A stretch of 64,000 bases of DNA from Exiguobacterium sp. s122 (GCF_018618475.1 NZ_JACSMD010000001.1:372001-436000), one strand, 5' to 3'. Counted from the stretch's first letter, positions 33,886 through 43,797 are shown. Notes: generated by a model not told the origin, from the sequence alone. Program-made: numbers and translations.

Positions 33886-35043
33886 ATGAAACGGATGCTG
33901 ATGGTGGCTTCGGTCGTGTCGATGATTGAAAGCTTCAATCGTGACAACATTCGCTTACTCCAAGAGATGGGCTATGACGTCCACGTTGCGACGAATTTTG
34001 AATGGGGCAGCATGTATTCAAACGAAAAAATTGAAAACATTCGACGCGATTTAACTCGACAAGGCGTGACGCTCTTTCAAATCGATTTTGAACGTGACAT
34101 TAAGAAGATGAACGGACATGTTCGTGCCTACCAACAGTTGAAAACGATCATGACGAAACAACGCTACGACTTTATTCACTGCCATTCCCCGATTGGCGGT
34201 GTGATCGGCCGCCTCGTTTCAAGACAGACCCATACGCCCTGCATGTATACAGCACACGGGTTCCACTTCTTTAAAGGCAGCCCCTCACTCAATTGGATGC
34301 TGTATTACCCGATTGAACGGACACTCGCCCGCTTCACAGACACAATCATTACAATCAATGAAGAAGATTATGAACGGGCCCAGTCGTTCAAGACGTCCCA
34401 CACATATCGCATCCCAGGTATCGGGGTCGATACGAAACGAATCGAGGCGGTGACGATTGACCGTCAAGCGAAACGTCGAGCACTTGGGGTCGATACGGAT
34501 ACCGACTTTGTCTTATTGTCTGTCGGCGAGCTGAATGAGAATAAAAACCATGAAACCATCATTCGGGCGATTGCCGCCTTACAGGAACCGACGCTTCGGT
34601 ATTGGATTGCCGGTACGGGGAACTATCGAGCGCAGCTCGAGCACTTGATTCGTGAGCTCGGTCTGAGTGGCCAAGTTCAATTACTCGGTTATCGGGATGA
34701 TGTCATTGAAGTGATGAAAGCGGCGGATTGCTTTGTTTTTCCGTCAAAACGTGAGGGATTAGGGATGGCCGCGCTTGAAGCGATGGCAGCCGGGCTGCCT
34801 TTGATCACATCAAACGTCCACGGCATCAACGATTATTCGATTGAAGGGGTCACCGGCTACAAACGGGCGCCGATTGACATCTTAGGCTTCGCTAAGGCAA
34901 TCCGAACGATGCAACGGGATTTCGACTTGTCTCATCAAATGGGTCTTCACAATAGTGAGGTAGTTAAAGCGTTTGATGTCAATCGTTCGAAAGAAGAGAT
35001 GCGACGTATCTACTCAGAGTTCGGTCAATTCAAGGCGACATGA
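33886..35043 (+). CDS. Family 4 glycosyltransferase
   Basis: A 385-residue GT4 enzyme (GT-B fold), similar to EpsD/CapM types. The N-terminal acceptor domain includes HCHSPIGGVIGRL and TAHGFHFFKG. The C-terminal donor domain has the E-x7-E signature FPSKREGLGMAALEAMAAGLPLI (split here for length: FPSKREGLGMAALEA, then MAAGLPLI). Two adjacent ATGs exist (33883, 33886); the second is seven bases from GGAGG. It lies 14 bases after the GT2 gene. Confidence 0.9.
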   Translation: MKRMLMVASVVSMIESFNRDNIRLLQEMGYDVHVATNFEWGSMYSNEKIENIRRDLTRQGVTLFQIDFERDIKKMNGHVRAYQQLKTIMTKQRYDFIHCHSPIGGVIGRLVSRQTHTPCMYTAHGFHFFKGSPSLNWMLYYPIERTLARFTDTIITINEEDYERAQSFKTSHTYRIPGIGVDTKRIEAVTIDRQAKRRALGVDTDTDFVLLSVGELNENKNHETIIRAIAALQEPTLRYWIAGTGNYRAQLEHLIRELGLSGQVQLLGYRDDVIEVMKAADCFVFPSKREGLGMAALEAMAAGLPLITSNVHGINDYSIEGVTGYKRAPIDILGFAKAIRTMQRDFDLSHQMGLHNSEVVKAFDVNRSKEEMRRIYSEFGQFKAT

Positions 35044-35171
35044 TAGTTCATGAAAAAATGGTCGTTATATCTTTCAGATTCGCACACTGGCCGGGGTAAG
35101 AAGAAAGAACAGAGCTAGACCGCCTCGCTAAACGTTCGGGGATACTGGTTCATTTGAAGGAGGGTTAACAC

Positions 35172-35948
35172 GTGAAAAGTCAAACGATGTTATTGACGGA
35201 GATTTTCGACATTTTCAAAAAAAGCAAATGGCTGATTGCATTAACCGTTTTAATAGGTGGTGGCGCCGCCTATTATGTGAGCCAATCGATTGTAGAACCA
35301 ACGTACGAGGCATCAACACAAATTCTCATCGTTCCGAAACAGGAAGCCGGTACAAATGTGGTCGACAGTGCTCAAATTTCATCTTCTTTATCTTTAATTA
35401 ACACCTATCGTGTCATCATGCGCAGTCCGGCCATTTTAAACGAAGTGCAAGAACGGGTGCCGGAAGCCCCAGCTGACATCAGTGAAATCTTACTCGTCGA
35501 GAGCGAAGAGGACTCCCAAGTCATCAATATCGTCGTCGAGTACTCAGATGCAGCGGTAGCCGCCGAAATCGCTAACGTCATCACAAACGTGTTCGCCACC
35601 GAAATTCCCGAGTTGATGAATATCGATAACGTTCGGATTTTGTCAGAGGCACAAGTGCCGGAAGGTCCGGTCTCACCGAACGTCGTCATCAATACGGCAC
35701 TCGGAATCATCGCCGGATTTGTCATCGGGGGCGCACTCGCACTTGTCCGATTCACGTTCGATAAACGGATTCATAACGAGACAGAGGCGATGCAATTGTT
35801 ATCGCTCCCGGTCATCGGATCGGTCCCGGTCATTGAGAAACGGGATATGAAACCGAAAGTGGTAAAGCCAAAAAAAGATTCAACCATCCCACCGGAAGGA
35901 GATGAGCCGCATGTTCCACCTACCAAAGAAACCCGACAGTCTTCGTGA
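35172..35948 (+). CDS. Polysaccharide co-polymerase, Wzz/CapA type BY-kinase modulator
   Basis: A 258-residue membrane protein that sets chain length and activates the BY-kinase. Membrane segment 1 is at about 20-38 (LIALTVLIGGGAAYYV), an extracellular Wzz domain follows, and membrane segment 2 is at about 175-197. The segment just before it has the Pro-containing AQVPEGPVSPNVV typical of the family. A cytoplasmic tail rich in Lys and Pro follows. A GTG start is used, with AGGAGGG before it. The end overlaps the kinase gene by 38 bases. In Firmicutes the modulator and kinase are separate proteins, as here. Confidence 0.9.
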   Translation: MKSQTMLLTEIFDIFKKSKWLIALTVLIGGGAAYYVSQSIVEPTYEASTQILIVPKQEAGTNVVDSAQISSSLSLINTYRVIMRSPAILNEVQERVPEAPADISEILLVESEEDSQVINIVVEYSDAAVAAEIANVITNVFATEIPELMNIDNVRILSEAQVPEGPVSPNVVINTALGIIAGFVIGGALALVRFTFDKRIHNETEAMQLLSLPVIGSVPVIEKRDMKPKVVKPKKDSTIPPEGDEPHVPPTKETRQSS

Positions 35949-36615
35949 CACCGAACGCCATTTGATTACGCTGACGAATCCGAAGTCACCAATCGCCGAA
36001 CAGTATCGGACCATTCGGACAAATCTGCAATTTACGGCGCTTGGAGCGGAATTAAAGACGATTGTTGTGACGTCCGCTTCTCCTGGAGAAGGTAAATCGA
36101 CGACGGCATCGAACCTCGCCATTGTCTACGCCCAACTCGGTAAGCGTGTTTTATTAATGGATTGCGATATGCGTAAACCGACGATTCATCAAACGTTTCA
36201 ACTGATGGGCACGCAAGGGTTATCGACGGTGCTGGCCAAACGCTCCTCCGTGGAACGGGCGATTCAGACGAGTCAAGTGCCGAAGCTTCATGTTTTGTCA
36301 GCCGGACCGATTCCACCGAATCCGTCCGAACTATTGGCTTCACCGATGATGCGACAACTGTTAAATGATGTGAAAGACTTGTATGACCTCGTCATCTTAG
36401 ATGCGCCACCGCTCATGCAAGTAGCTGACAGTCGGCTCCTTGCGAGCGAGGCGGACGGCACGATTCTCGTCGTCAGCTGTGACAACTCAAACCGTGATCT
36501 CGTGTTACAGGCGAAAGAACAGCTTGTTTTGTCTGGTGCGAACGTTCTCGGCCTCGTCATGAACCGACGTGAGCGGACAAGTACCGATTCTTATTATAGT
36601 TACACCCATGGGTGA
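35911..36615 (+). CDS. Tyrosine-protein kinase (BY-kinase), CpsD/CapB/YwqD type
   Basis: A 234-residue cytoplasmic autokinase controlling polysaccharide synthesis and export. Walker A is SPGEGKST (57-64), Walker A' is LLMDCDMRKP and Walker B is LVILDAPP. The C-terminal tail STDSYYSYTHG carries the tyrosine cluster that is autophosphorylated. ATG 35911 (nine bases after GGAAGGAG) is preferred to the ATG at 35902. The matching PHP-type phosphatase (CapC/YwqE) is not in the window, although it usually follows the kinase gene. Confidence 0.93.
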   Translation: MFHLPKKPDSLRDTERHLITLTNPKSPIAEQYRTIRTNLQFTALGAELKTIVVTSASPGEGKSTTASNLAIVYAQLGKRVLLMDCDMRKPTIHQTFQLMGTQGLSTVLAKRSSVERAIQTSQVPKLHVLSAGPIPPNPSELLASPMMRQLLNDVKDLYDLVILDAPPLMQVADSRLLASEADGTILVVSCDNSNRDLVLQAKEQLVLSGANVLGLVMNRRERTSTDSYYSYTHG

Positions 36616-36637
36616 TGAGGAAAGGAGGGGGTGAGGG

Positions 36638-37909
36638 ATGCGAATCTTGCACATTAATGCGATTCATGAACAGAAGAGTACTGGCCGAATCTGTAAAGAG
36701 ATGTCCGAGGTAGCACGGAGCCAAGGACATGAGAGTCTCGTCGCCTATGCGACAGGACCGGACACTGTATTGGGATATCGGATTGGTTCACACGCCGATC
36801 AAAAACGGCACGCCCTCCTTTCTCGGTTGAGCGGAAAACAAGGATATTTCTCTAAAACAGCAACGGAGGACCTCATCCGGTTTATGGAAAGTTATGAGCC
36901 AGACGTCGTGCATTTACACAATCTACATTCAAACTACCTTCACCTAGAAACGTTGCTTACGTGGTTAGCGGTCCACGATATACCGACTGTGTTGACGCTC
37001 CACGACTGTTGGTTTTATACCGGGAAATGCATGCACTACACACAGGCAGGTTGCGATCGCTGGCTCGAGGGATGCGGTTCATGCCCGCAACTGAAGGAAG
37101 ACAACCCGAGTTGGTTTTTTGACCGAACGGCCGAAATGTGGCGAGACAAAAAACGTTGGTTCGAGGCGATCCCCCGTCTTGCCGTCATCGGAGTTTCAGA
37201 TTGGATCACCATCGAGGCGAGATTCTCCTTCTTACAGCGCGCCATGATTTTACGTCGTATTTATAATTGGGTCGACCCGGACGTGTTCCATCCTCGCGAC
37301 ACACGGCCGACACGTAAAGAGATAGGGATAGAGAATACGTTCGTCCTATTAGGTGTCGCAAGTTCGTGGGATGATTCGAAAGGGTTAGCGGACTGGATTG
37401 ACCTCGCGAGACGCTTGCCAGATGATCGCGTTCTCCTCGTCGGGGCGATGCCGAACCGATCCTTGCCTAGTAATGTACACGTCATTCCTGCGACTTCAGA
37501 CGTCGAGGAACTCGCCACCTACTACGCACTCGCCGACGTCTTCTTGAACTTATCCGAAGAAGAGTCGTTTGGAAAAGTGACCGTAGAAGCACTCGCCTCT
37601 GGGACACCTGCCATCGTCTATGACGCAACTGCCAACCCAGAGCTCGTCCCGGACCGCTGTGGTCGTGTCGTCACCCCACACGATCTCGATGCTTTAGTCC
37701 AGGCGGTGACATCGATTCGTCAAGCCGGCGGTGAGGCGTTTCGTGAGGCATGTGTCGCCCATGCGCACGGAACGTTTTCCATGCTGGATCGGGTGAGCGA
37801 TTATTTGAACGTCTATACGCAACTTCAGGAAATGAAAGGAAGGGATTCACAATGGCGCGTCCACTCGTCTCCATCATCATTCCCGTCTATAACGGATCAG
37901 ACTATTTAG
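36638..37909 (+). CDS. Family 4 glycosyltransferase with Cys-rich acceptor loop
   Basis: A 423-residue GT4 enzyme. HLHNLHSNYLHLE and LTLHDCWFYTGKCMHY are typical of WcaC-like colanic acid and O-antigen transferases. A Cys-rich stretch (CMHYTQAGCDRWLEGCGSC) follows. The donor-site signature is SEEESFGKVTVEALASGTP. The last 19 residues are encoded inside the next gene, an overlap of 58 bases, and look like a read-on tail rather than a fold element. AAGGAGGGGG precedes the ATG. The sugar specificity is unknown. Confidence 0.88.
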   Translation: MRILHINAIHEQKSTGRICKEMSEVARSQGHESLVAYATGPDTVLGYRIGSHADQKRHALLSRLSGKQGYFSKTATEDLIRFMESYEPDVVHLHNLHSNYLHLETLLTWLAVHDIPTVLTLHDCWFYTGKCMHYTQAGCDRWLEGCGSCPQLKEDNPSWFFDRTAEMWRDKKRWFEAIPRLAVIGVSDWITIEARFSFLQRAMILRRIYNWVDPDVFHPRDTRPTRKEIGIENTFVLLGVASSWDDSKGLADWIDLARRLPDDRVLLVGAMPNRSLPSNVHVIPATSDVEELATYYALADVFLNLSEEESFGKVTVEALASGTPAIVYDATANPELVPDRCGRVVTPHDLDALVQAVTSIRQAGGEAFREACVAHAHGTFSMLDRVSDYLNVYTQLQEMKGRDSQWRVHSSPSSFPSITDQTI

Positions 37910-38787
37910 AAGAAACGATTCATAGCGCGCTCGCCCAAACGTATGACCGCGTGGAAGTGCTCGTCATCAACGATGGATCGACCGATGGTGGGGTGACGGC
38001 AGCGATTGCAAAACGATTTGGAGACCGAATCCGCTACTTCGAGAAACCGAACGGCGGGGTGTCGACCGCCCTCAACCTGGGGATTCGTGAAATGAACGGA
38101 GACTGGTTCTCGTGGCTCAGCCATGATGATCTCTATTTACCGGAGAAGATTGCGACTCAAGTCGGTCATATCGAACGACTCGGGGATTGTGCTTCTACGA
38201 CCATCTTATCGTGTGGGACCGGATTGATTGATGGAGAAGGACGTCCGATTCATCGGCCAAGGAAACGCGTGAAAGGAGCTTTCACAAGTGTGGAGATGTT
38301 TGATCATCTTTTGCTTGAGTCGTGTCTAAGTGGGTGCGCGCTCCTCATTCCCCGTCAAGCACTCGAAAACGTCGGTGGGTTCCCGACGACGTATCGCTAC
38401 ATCCAAGATTGGATGTGCTGGGTAGATATGACGCTCGCCGGCTATATGTTCTTTGTCACGACCGAGCAGCACGTCTTATCTCGCGTCCATGCCAAACAGC
38501 AAACGAAACGGATTGCCGAACTAGCACCGGTTGAAACAGCACGCTTCTTTGAACGATTGCTGACCCGATTGACTAGTGAGGAAAATCCGTCCCGTCATCA
38601 CCTTCGGACCACGTTCCGAGCCCTTTATCGCTCGACAGACCGTTCGGCACAAGAAGAGTTGTTCGTTCGTTTTCACGGAACGCGCTACGTGTCGAAAATG
38701 GAACAGTCCCGTTGGCGTGTCTCATCAGATATCTATCATCGACTCATTACCGCTTACCGGGGGGTTATGAATCTTCGGTATCGTTAA
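37852..38787 (+). CDS. Family 2 glycosyltransferase
   Basis: A 311-residue GT2 enzyme starting MARPLVSIIIPVYNGSDYLEE... with INDGSTDGG (nucleotide site) and SHDDLYLPEK in place of the usual DxD (SxDD form). The frame is open 34 codons upstream inside the previous gene, but ATG 37852 follows AAAGGAAGGGA and begins the domain. It overlaps the preceding glycosyltransferase gene by 58 bases. Confidence 0.88.
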   Translation: MARPLVSIIIPVYNGSDYLEETIHSALAQTYDRVEVLVINDGSTDGGVTAAIAKRFGDRIRYFEKPNGGVSTALNLGIREMNGDWFSWLSHDDLYLPEKIATQVGHIERLGDCASTTILSCGTGLIDGEGRPIHRPRKRVKGAFTSVEMFDHLLLESCLSGCALLIPRQALENVGGFPTTYRYIQDWMCWVDMTLAGYMFFVTTEQHVLSRVHAKQQTKRIAELAPVETARFFERLLTRLTSEENPSRHHLRTTFRALYRSTDRSAQEELFVRFHGTRYVSKMEQSRWRVSSDIYHRLITAYRGVMNLRYR

Positions 38788-38808
38788 ACGTAGAGAGGAG
38801 GAGATCGT

Positions 38809-39867
38809 ATGGTGATTTACTTAATCAATATGATGCTACTCATCGCCTGGGCGTTTCTCCTATTACGCGATGATGGGATTCGCCATGGCAAAGCGTTATT
38901 CGTCAGCATCGCCACGCTACAATGGATTGTCCTATCGGGTTTTCGCCACGTCAGTGTTGGGGCGGACACGTTGCAATACAAATGGATGTTTGACGAGACG
39001 AAAGCCATCTCGTGGAATCGTCTGGGCGATCATTTCATGGCAATTTTATTCGGGGAGGCGGAAGGTCGCGATCCTGGTTACTACATCTTGCAAAAAACGA
39101 CCCAAATCGTGACAGATAACTACCAATGGTATCTCCTCATTGTCGCCGTCTTATTCCTCGTCCCGTTTGGCATTTGGATTTATCGAAACTCGACTGAGCC
39201 ATTACTTAGCTTCATCATCTTCTCGACCTTGTTCTATGCGTTCTTCGCGATTACCGGCATCCGACAAACGTTAGCGACGGCCATCGCCGTCTTGATTGGC
39301 TATTACTTCATTCAACAGCGCCGCTTTTGGCCATTCCTTGCGATTGTACTCCTTGCTGCGACAATCCATAAATCGGCACTCGTGTTCATTCCGTTTTACT
39401 TCTTGGCGACCAAAACAATTACGACGCGTTATCTCCTGTTTATGGGTGCTCTCATCCCTTTCTTGTTCGTGTTCCGGATTCAACTGTTCGAATTGTTTCG
39501 GACGATTAGCGGGTATGAGGAGTATGAATATTACGCTGGAGCGGGCACACTTAACTTCTCGCTCATGCTACTCGTTATTACAGGTGTCGCGATTTGGCGA
39601 CGTGAACAAATGATTGCCGCCAACCCGAACGTGACACATTATTTGAACGCGTTGCTCTTAGCCCTCTGTTTCTTGCCTCTCACGTTCATTAATCCATCGA
39701 TGATGCGAATCGTCCAATACTTCTCGATTTTCATCATGCTCCTCATCCCTGAACTGATTCGTTCCTTTGATCAGCGCGAACGACTGCTCGTCTATTACAC
39801 GGCTATCACGATGCTCATGCTGTTGTTCGCACGTTATCAGCCGGTATATCAATTCTTTTGGCAATAA
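38809..39867 (+). CDS. EpsG-family polysaccharide polymerase (Wzy-like)
   Basis: An integral membrane protein of 352 residues with about ten membrane segments. GFRHVSVGADTLQYKWMF in the first extracytoplasmic loop is the EpsG family mark, and FAITGIRQTLATAIAVLIGYYF is another. It probably joins repeat units outside the membrane. It is placed directly before the flippase gene, as expected for Wzx/Wzy systems. GAGGAGGAG precedes the ATG. Confidence 0.85.
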   Translation: MVIYLINMMLLIAWAFLLLRDDGIRHGKALFVSIATLQWIVLSGFRHVSVGADTLQYKWMFDETKAISWNRLGDHFMAILFGEAEGRDPGYYILQKTTQIVTDNYQWYLLIVAVLFLVPFGIWIYRNSTEPLLSFIIFSTLFYAFFAITGIRQTLATAIAVLIGYYFIQQRRFWPFLAIVLLAATIHKSALVFIPFYFLATKTITTRYLLFMGALIPFLFVFRIQLFELFRTISGYEEYEYYAGAGTLNFSLMLLVITGVAIWRREQMIAANPNVTHYLNALLLALCFLPLTFINPSMMRIVQYFSIFIMLLIPELIRSFDQRERLLVYYTAITMLMLLFARYQPVYQFFWQ

Positions 39868-39887
39868 AAAAGAGGGAGGGGAGTCAC

Positions 39888-41435
39888 GTGGCGACCAAAG
39901 TTCAAATCGAGGTCGATGAGGCAAAGAGTTCTCGTCAAATCAAAATTGGTGCGTTGATGTCCTATGTCGCCATCGGATTTAACGTCTTAGCTGGACTTCT
40001 TTACACCCCATGGATGATTGCTGAGATTGGTCAGGCAAGCTATGGCTTATACATGCTCTCCATTTCGCTCGTCAGTATGTTCGCACTCGATTTCGGGCTC
40101 GAGGCGGCCGTGTCTCGCTTCTTATCGAAGTATTATGCTCTCGGTGATCGAGACGGGGCGGCCAAATTTCTCGGTGTCGCGTTCAAGTTGTTCCTAGGTA
40201 TCGCCGGATTGATTGCGTGCGTCTTGATTGGCGTCTACGTCATGATTGAGAGCATTTATGCGAGCCTGTCACCAGCGGAAATCGACACCCTGAAAGTCCT
40301 TTACATCATGGTCGGATTTTATATCGTCGTCTTGTTCCCGACGAAACCGTTCAACGGGATTTTTGTCGCCAATGAACGCTTCGTCATCTTGAACTGGTTT
40401 AACTTGTCGGAGAAGGTATTGACCGTGCTGTTAATGGTTGGGGCCCTCTTACTTGGGTTTGGGCTTTATGCACTTGTCTTCGTGAATGCGATTGTTGGTC
40501 TTGCCATCATCGTCGGAAAGGGGCTCTACTTGTTCCGGAAGACGGACACCGTCGTCGAATGGCTCTATCAAAGTCGTGCCATGTATCGAGATATCTTCTC
40601 CTTCTCATCCTGGACGACGATTATCGCCTTGGCTCAACGATTCATCTTAAACATCACACCGACGATTCTCGGGGCGGTCGCCGGGAGCGCTTCGATTGCT
40701 TTATTCTCGATTGGGATGGTGATCGAAGGATACGTCTGGACAATTGCGTCGGCCATCGGATCGCTTTTCCTTCCGAAAGTGACGCGTATGACGACGAACA
40801 ACCGACATGATGCGCTTGAGGATTTGCTCATACGGGTCGGTCGGATTCAACTCTTTATCGTTGGATTGATTATCGTCGGGTTCATGACGATGGGGCAAGA
40901 GTTTATTCGGCTTTGGGTCGGCGAGTCGTTTAAAACGTCTTATCTCATCGCCCTTCTATTGATTGCACCCGGTTTGATTACGTTGACGCAAGAGATTGCG
41001 TATACGACGCTCATCGCCGTCAATCAAATCAAATTTCGGGCGTTCGCCTCTCTCCTCGTCGCAACGGTGAGTGTCATCTTATCCCTCATCTTATCGCCCC
41101 AATATGGAGCGGTTGGCGCAGCCGTTGCCATCTTGGTCGGAAACGTGGTGGGGACGGTCGTCTTTATGAATGTCGTGTACATGAAAGTATTGAACTTAAA
41201 CATGTGGCGCTTCTTCTTTGCCTGTCATTTGAAAATTGCACCAGCCTTGCTCTTCTTGGCGATTGTCGGCACCTTGATGCAGACGTACTTTCCCGTCGAC
41301 TCACTCGTCGCGTTTTTAGTAAAAGCGCTCATCATCGGTATCATGTATGGGACGTTCTTATGGCTCTTCACGTTCCGGGAGAGCGAGAAGCAGTTAGTCC
41401 TCGGTGTTATACGGCGCGTTTCAAAGACATCCTAA
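39888..41435 (+). CDS. Polysaccharide flippase (Wzx-like, MATE/MOP superfamily)
   Basis: A membrane protein of 515 residues with about 12-14 membrane segments. It would flip lipid-linked repeat units across the membrane. The start region KIGALMSYVAIGFNVLAGLLYTP and the FGLEAAVSRFLSKYYA segment fit Wzx-like transporters. A GTG start at 39888 with GGGAGGGGAG is chosen over ATG 39858, which lies inside the polymerase gene. A terminator overlaps its stop, so the first half of the cluster ends here. Confidence 0.88.
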   Translation: MATKVQIEVDEAKSSRQIKIGALMSYVAIGFNVLAGLLYTPWMIAEIGQASYGLYMLSISLVSMFALDFGLEAAVSRFLSKYYALGDRDGAAKFLGVAFKLFLGIAGLIACVLIGVYVMIESIYASLSPAEIDTLKVLYIMVGFYIVVLFPTKPFNGIFVANERFVILNWFNLSEKVLTVLLMVGALLLGFGLYALVFVNAIVGLAIIVGKGLYLFRKTDTVVEWLYQSRAMYRDIFSFSSWTTIIALAQRFILNITPTILGAVAGSASIALFSIGMVIEGYVWTIASAIGSLFLPKVTRMTTNNRHDALEDLLIRVGRIQLFIVGLIIVGFMTMGQEFIRLWVGESFKTSYLIALLLIAPGLITLTQEIAYTTLIAVNQIKFRAFASLLVATVSVILSLILSPQYGAVGAAVAILVGNVVGTVVFMNVVYMKVLNLNMWRFFFACHLKIAPALLFLAIVGTLMQTYFPVDSLVAFLVKALIIGIMYGTFLWLFTFRESEKQLVLGVIRRVSKTS

Positions 41436-41447
41436 AGGGTGTCTTTT
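41424..41447 (+). terminator. Terminator at the end of the flippase gene
   Basis: AAGACATCC pairs with GGGTGTCTT (one G-T) over a four-base loop, followed by TT and a C. The stop codon is in the loop. The T run is short, so read-through into capE is possible. Confidence 0.6.
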
Positions 41448-41514
41448 CCATTCACCGGTAAAAGTGGAATCGACCATCTTTCAAAAAAATGATACACATA
41501 TCCTTCCTATTTTC

Positions 41515-41543
41515 AAAAGAGTCGGGTATCACCGTAGTATCAT
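41515..41543 (+). promoter_or_regulatory. Possible promoter before capE
   Basis: A TTCAAA box and a TAGTAT box are 17 bases apart in the 188-base gap between the flippase gene and capE. Neither is close to consensus. The gap and the preceding terminator make a promoter likely, but this assignment is weak. Confidence 0.35.
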
Positions 41544-41623
41544 CATTTGTCTTTTAGAATTCCAATTCGTTCATCCATCACCTTACGTAACTTGAAGACA
41601 TCATGAAAAGGAGAGAATTGGCC

Positions 41624-42649
41624 ATGTTCAAAGATAAAACGTTACTCATCACAGGGGGAACGGGATCCTTCGGCAACGCCGTGATGCAACGCTTCCTCAA
41701 AACGGACATTAAAGAAATTCGCATCTTCTCCCGAGATGAAAAAAAGCAAGATGATATGCGCAAACTGTATCACGATGACAAGCTCAAGTTTTATATCGGG
41801 GACGTCCGTGATATCAATAGCGTACGAAACGCCATGTATGGCGTCGACTACGTCTTCCACGCTGCGGCGCTGAAGCAAGTCCCGTCTTGTGAGTTCTTCC
41901 CGCTCGAAGCGGTCAAGACGAACGTGCTCGGCACAGACAACGTGCTCAATGCGGCAATCGAACAACATGTGAATAAAGTGATTTGCCTCTCCACCGATAA
42001 AGCGGCATATCCAATCAATGCGATGGGCATCTCGAAAGCGATGATGGAGAAAGTGTTCGTCGCGAAGGCGAAAGCAGTCGCACCGAATCAGACACTCATT
42101 TGCGGCACGCGTTATGGGAACGTGATGGCCTCACGCGGCTCGGTCATCCCGCTCTTTGTCGAACAAATCAAACGAGGGGAACCCCTCACCGTCACGGATC
42201 CATTCATGACCCGCTTCTTGATGAGCTTAGAAGACGCGGTCGAGCTTGTCGTCTTCGCCTTTAACCATGCGCATGCTGGTGACATCATGGTCCAAAAATC
42301 ACCCGCTTCAACGATTGGGGTCCTCGCTCAAGCGCTCCTCGAGCTCTTCCATGCCTCTAACCCGATTAAAGTCATCGGTACACGGCATGGTGAGAAAGCG
42401 TATGAGACGTTATTAACACGAGAAGAGAACGTCGTCGCCGAAGACATGGGCGGATTTTATCGGGTCCCGGCCGACACGCGTGACTTGAACTACGACAAAT
42501 ACTTTAACGAAGGAAGTAAACAATTGACGGTCGAGGGAGAGTACAACTCGGCCAACACCGAACAGTTAAACGTCGAGCAAGTGAAACAGTTGTTGTTGAC
42601 ACTACCGTACATCCGTGAAGAACTCGCGAGCTGGGTGAAGGTGTCATGA
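41624..42649 (+). CDS. capE: UDP-N-acetylglucosamine 4,6-dehydratase/5-epimerase
   Basis: First enzyme of UDP-N-acetyl-L-fucosamine synthesis: removes water from UDP-GlcNAc and inverts C5. It has 341 residues, an SDR of the CapE/FnlA group: LLITGGTGSFGNAV (Rossmann), FSRDEKKQDDMRK, FHAAALKQVPSCE and LSTDKAAYPINAMGISK. The last replaces the usual YxxxK with MxxxK, as in CapE. Resemblance to staphylococcal CapE is strong along the whole length. The frame starts at 41603, but the ribosome site AAAAGGAG lies inside that, so ATG 41624 is used. capF and capG follow with overlaps. Confidence 0.93.
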   Translation: MFKDKTLLITGGTGSFGNAVMQRFLKTDIKEIRIFSRDEKKQDDMRKLYHDDKLKFYIGDVRDINSVRNAMYGVDYVFHAAALKQVPSCEFFPLEAVKTNVLGTDNVLNAAIEQHVNKVICLSTDKAAYPINAMGISKAMMEKVFVAKAKAVAPNQTLICGTRYGNVMASRGSVIPLFVEQIKRGEPLTVTDPFMTRFLMSLEDAVELVVFAFNHAHAGDIMVQKSPASTIGVLAQALLELFHASNPIKVIGTRHGEKAYETLLTREENVVAEDMGGFYRVPADTRDLNYDKYFNEGSKQLTVEGEYNSANTEQLNVEQVKQLLLTLPYIREELASWVKVS

Positions 42650-43797
42650 ACATTCTGATTACTGGAGCGAACGGCTTCGTCGGGAAGAATTTAGTGGCGA
42701 CACTAGAAGGTACCGGACATACGTTGCTGTGTTGCACAAGAGACACGCCACCGGACGTACTTGCGGCATATTGTGAAGAGGCAAATTTCGTCTATCATCT
42801 AGCCGGTGTCAATCGAACGGAACGAGAAGCGGAGTTCATCGAAGGGAACGTCACGTTCACGAAACGACTTGTTGCTATGTTGACGAAGGCAGAGAACTTA
42901 GCCCCGATCATGTTCGCATCTTCAATTCAAGCGACACGGGACAACCCATACGGGAACAGCAAACGAATGGCGGAAGAGCTATTGATGCGTGAGCAGTTGA
43001 CGACGGGTCGTCGGATTCATTTGTATCGTTTCCCGAACTTGTTCGGCAAGTGGGGGCGGCCCGGCTATAACAGTGTCGTCGCAACCTTTTGTGATCGTGT
43101 GGCACGCCATCTACCGCTCGACATTCATGAACCGGAGCGTTTGATGGAACTTGCCTACATCGATGACGTTATCGCTTCGCTCGTATCGCTACTTGACACG
43201 TTCGTCGAGCAAGAGGCACCGTTTCGGGAAGTTCCGACGCATTCACCAGTCTCTCTCGGCCACATTGCCGAGTTGCTCGTCTCGTTTCGAGAAAGCCGGA
43301 AGACGTTAGCCGTACCTCAGCTCGAGGACACGTTCACAAAACGGTTGTACAGCACGTATCTCAGTTATTTACCGGTCGATGATTTCGCTTATGACTTGAC
43401 GATGCACGAGGATAAGCGGGGCTCCTTCACCGAGTTTCTTCGCACACCTGATCGAGGTCAAGTTTCGATTAACGTCGCCAAGCCGGGCATCACGAAAGGG
43501 AATCACTGGCACCATACGAAAAACGAGAAATTTTTGGTCGTCAGTGGGGATGCCGTCATTCGATTCCGAAAAATCGGGACAGATGAAGTAATTAGTTATC
43601 ATGTCAGCGGAGATATGATGCGCGTCGTCGACATTCCGGTCGGCTATACGCACCACATTGAGAATGTCGGCACAACGGACCTTGTGACGGTCATGTGGGT
43701 GAATGAAGCGTTCGATGCAGCCAGCCCGGATACAACTTTCATGGAGGTGCAAAATGAAACGTCTGAAAGTGATGACCATCGTCGGAACGCGTCCTGA
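42646..43797 (+). CDS. capF: UDP-2-acetamido-2,6-dideoxyhexulose reductase/epimerase
   Basis: Second enzyme of the UDP-L-FucNAc pathway, 383 residues. The N-terminal SDR (about 1-245; ITGANGFVGKN, NPYGNSKRMAEEL with YxxxK) reduces C4. The C-terminal cupin (about 265-375; ITKGNHWHHTKNEKFLVVSG, with metal-binding His) epimerises C3. The product is UDP-6-deoxy-L-TalNAc. It overlaps capE by four bases (ATGA), and its 3' end overlaps capG by 44 bases. Confidence 0.93.
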   Translation: MNILITGANGFVGKNLVATLEGTGHTLLCCTRDTPPDVLAAYCEEANFVYHLAGVNRTEREAEFIEGNVTFTKRLVAMLTKAENLAPIMFASSIQATRDNPYGNSKRMAEELLMREQLTTGRRIHLYRFPNLFGKWGRPGYNSVVATFCDRVARHLPLDIHEPERLMELAYIDDVIASLVSLLDTFVEQEAPFREVPTHSPVSLGHIAELLVSFRESRKTLAVPQLEDTFTKRLYSTYLSYLPVDDFAYDLTMHEDKRGSFTEFLRTPDRGQVSINVAKPGITKGNHWHHTKNEKFLVVSGDAVIRFRKIGTDEVISYHVSGDMMRVVDIPVGYTHHIENVGTTDLVTVMWVNEAFDAASPDTTFMEVQNETSESDDHRRNAS

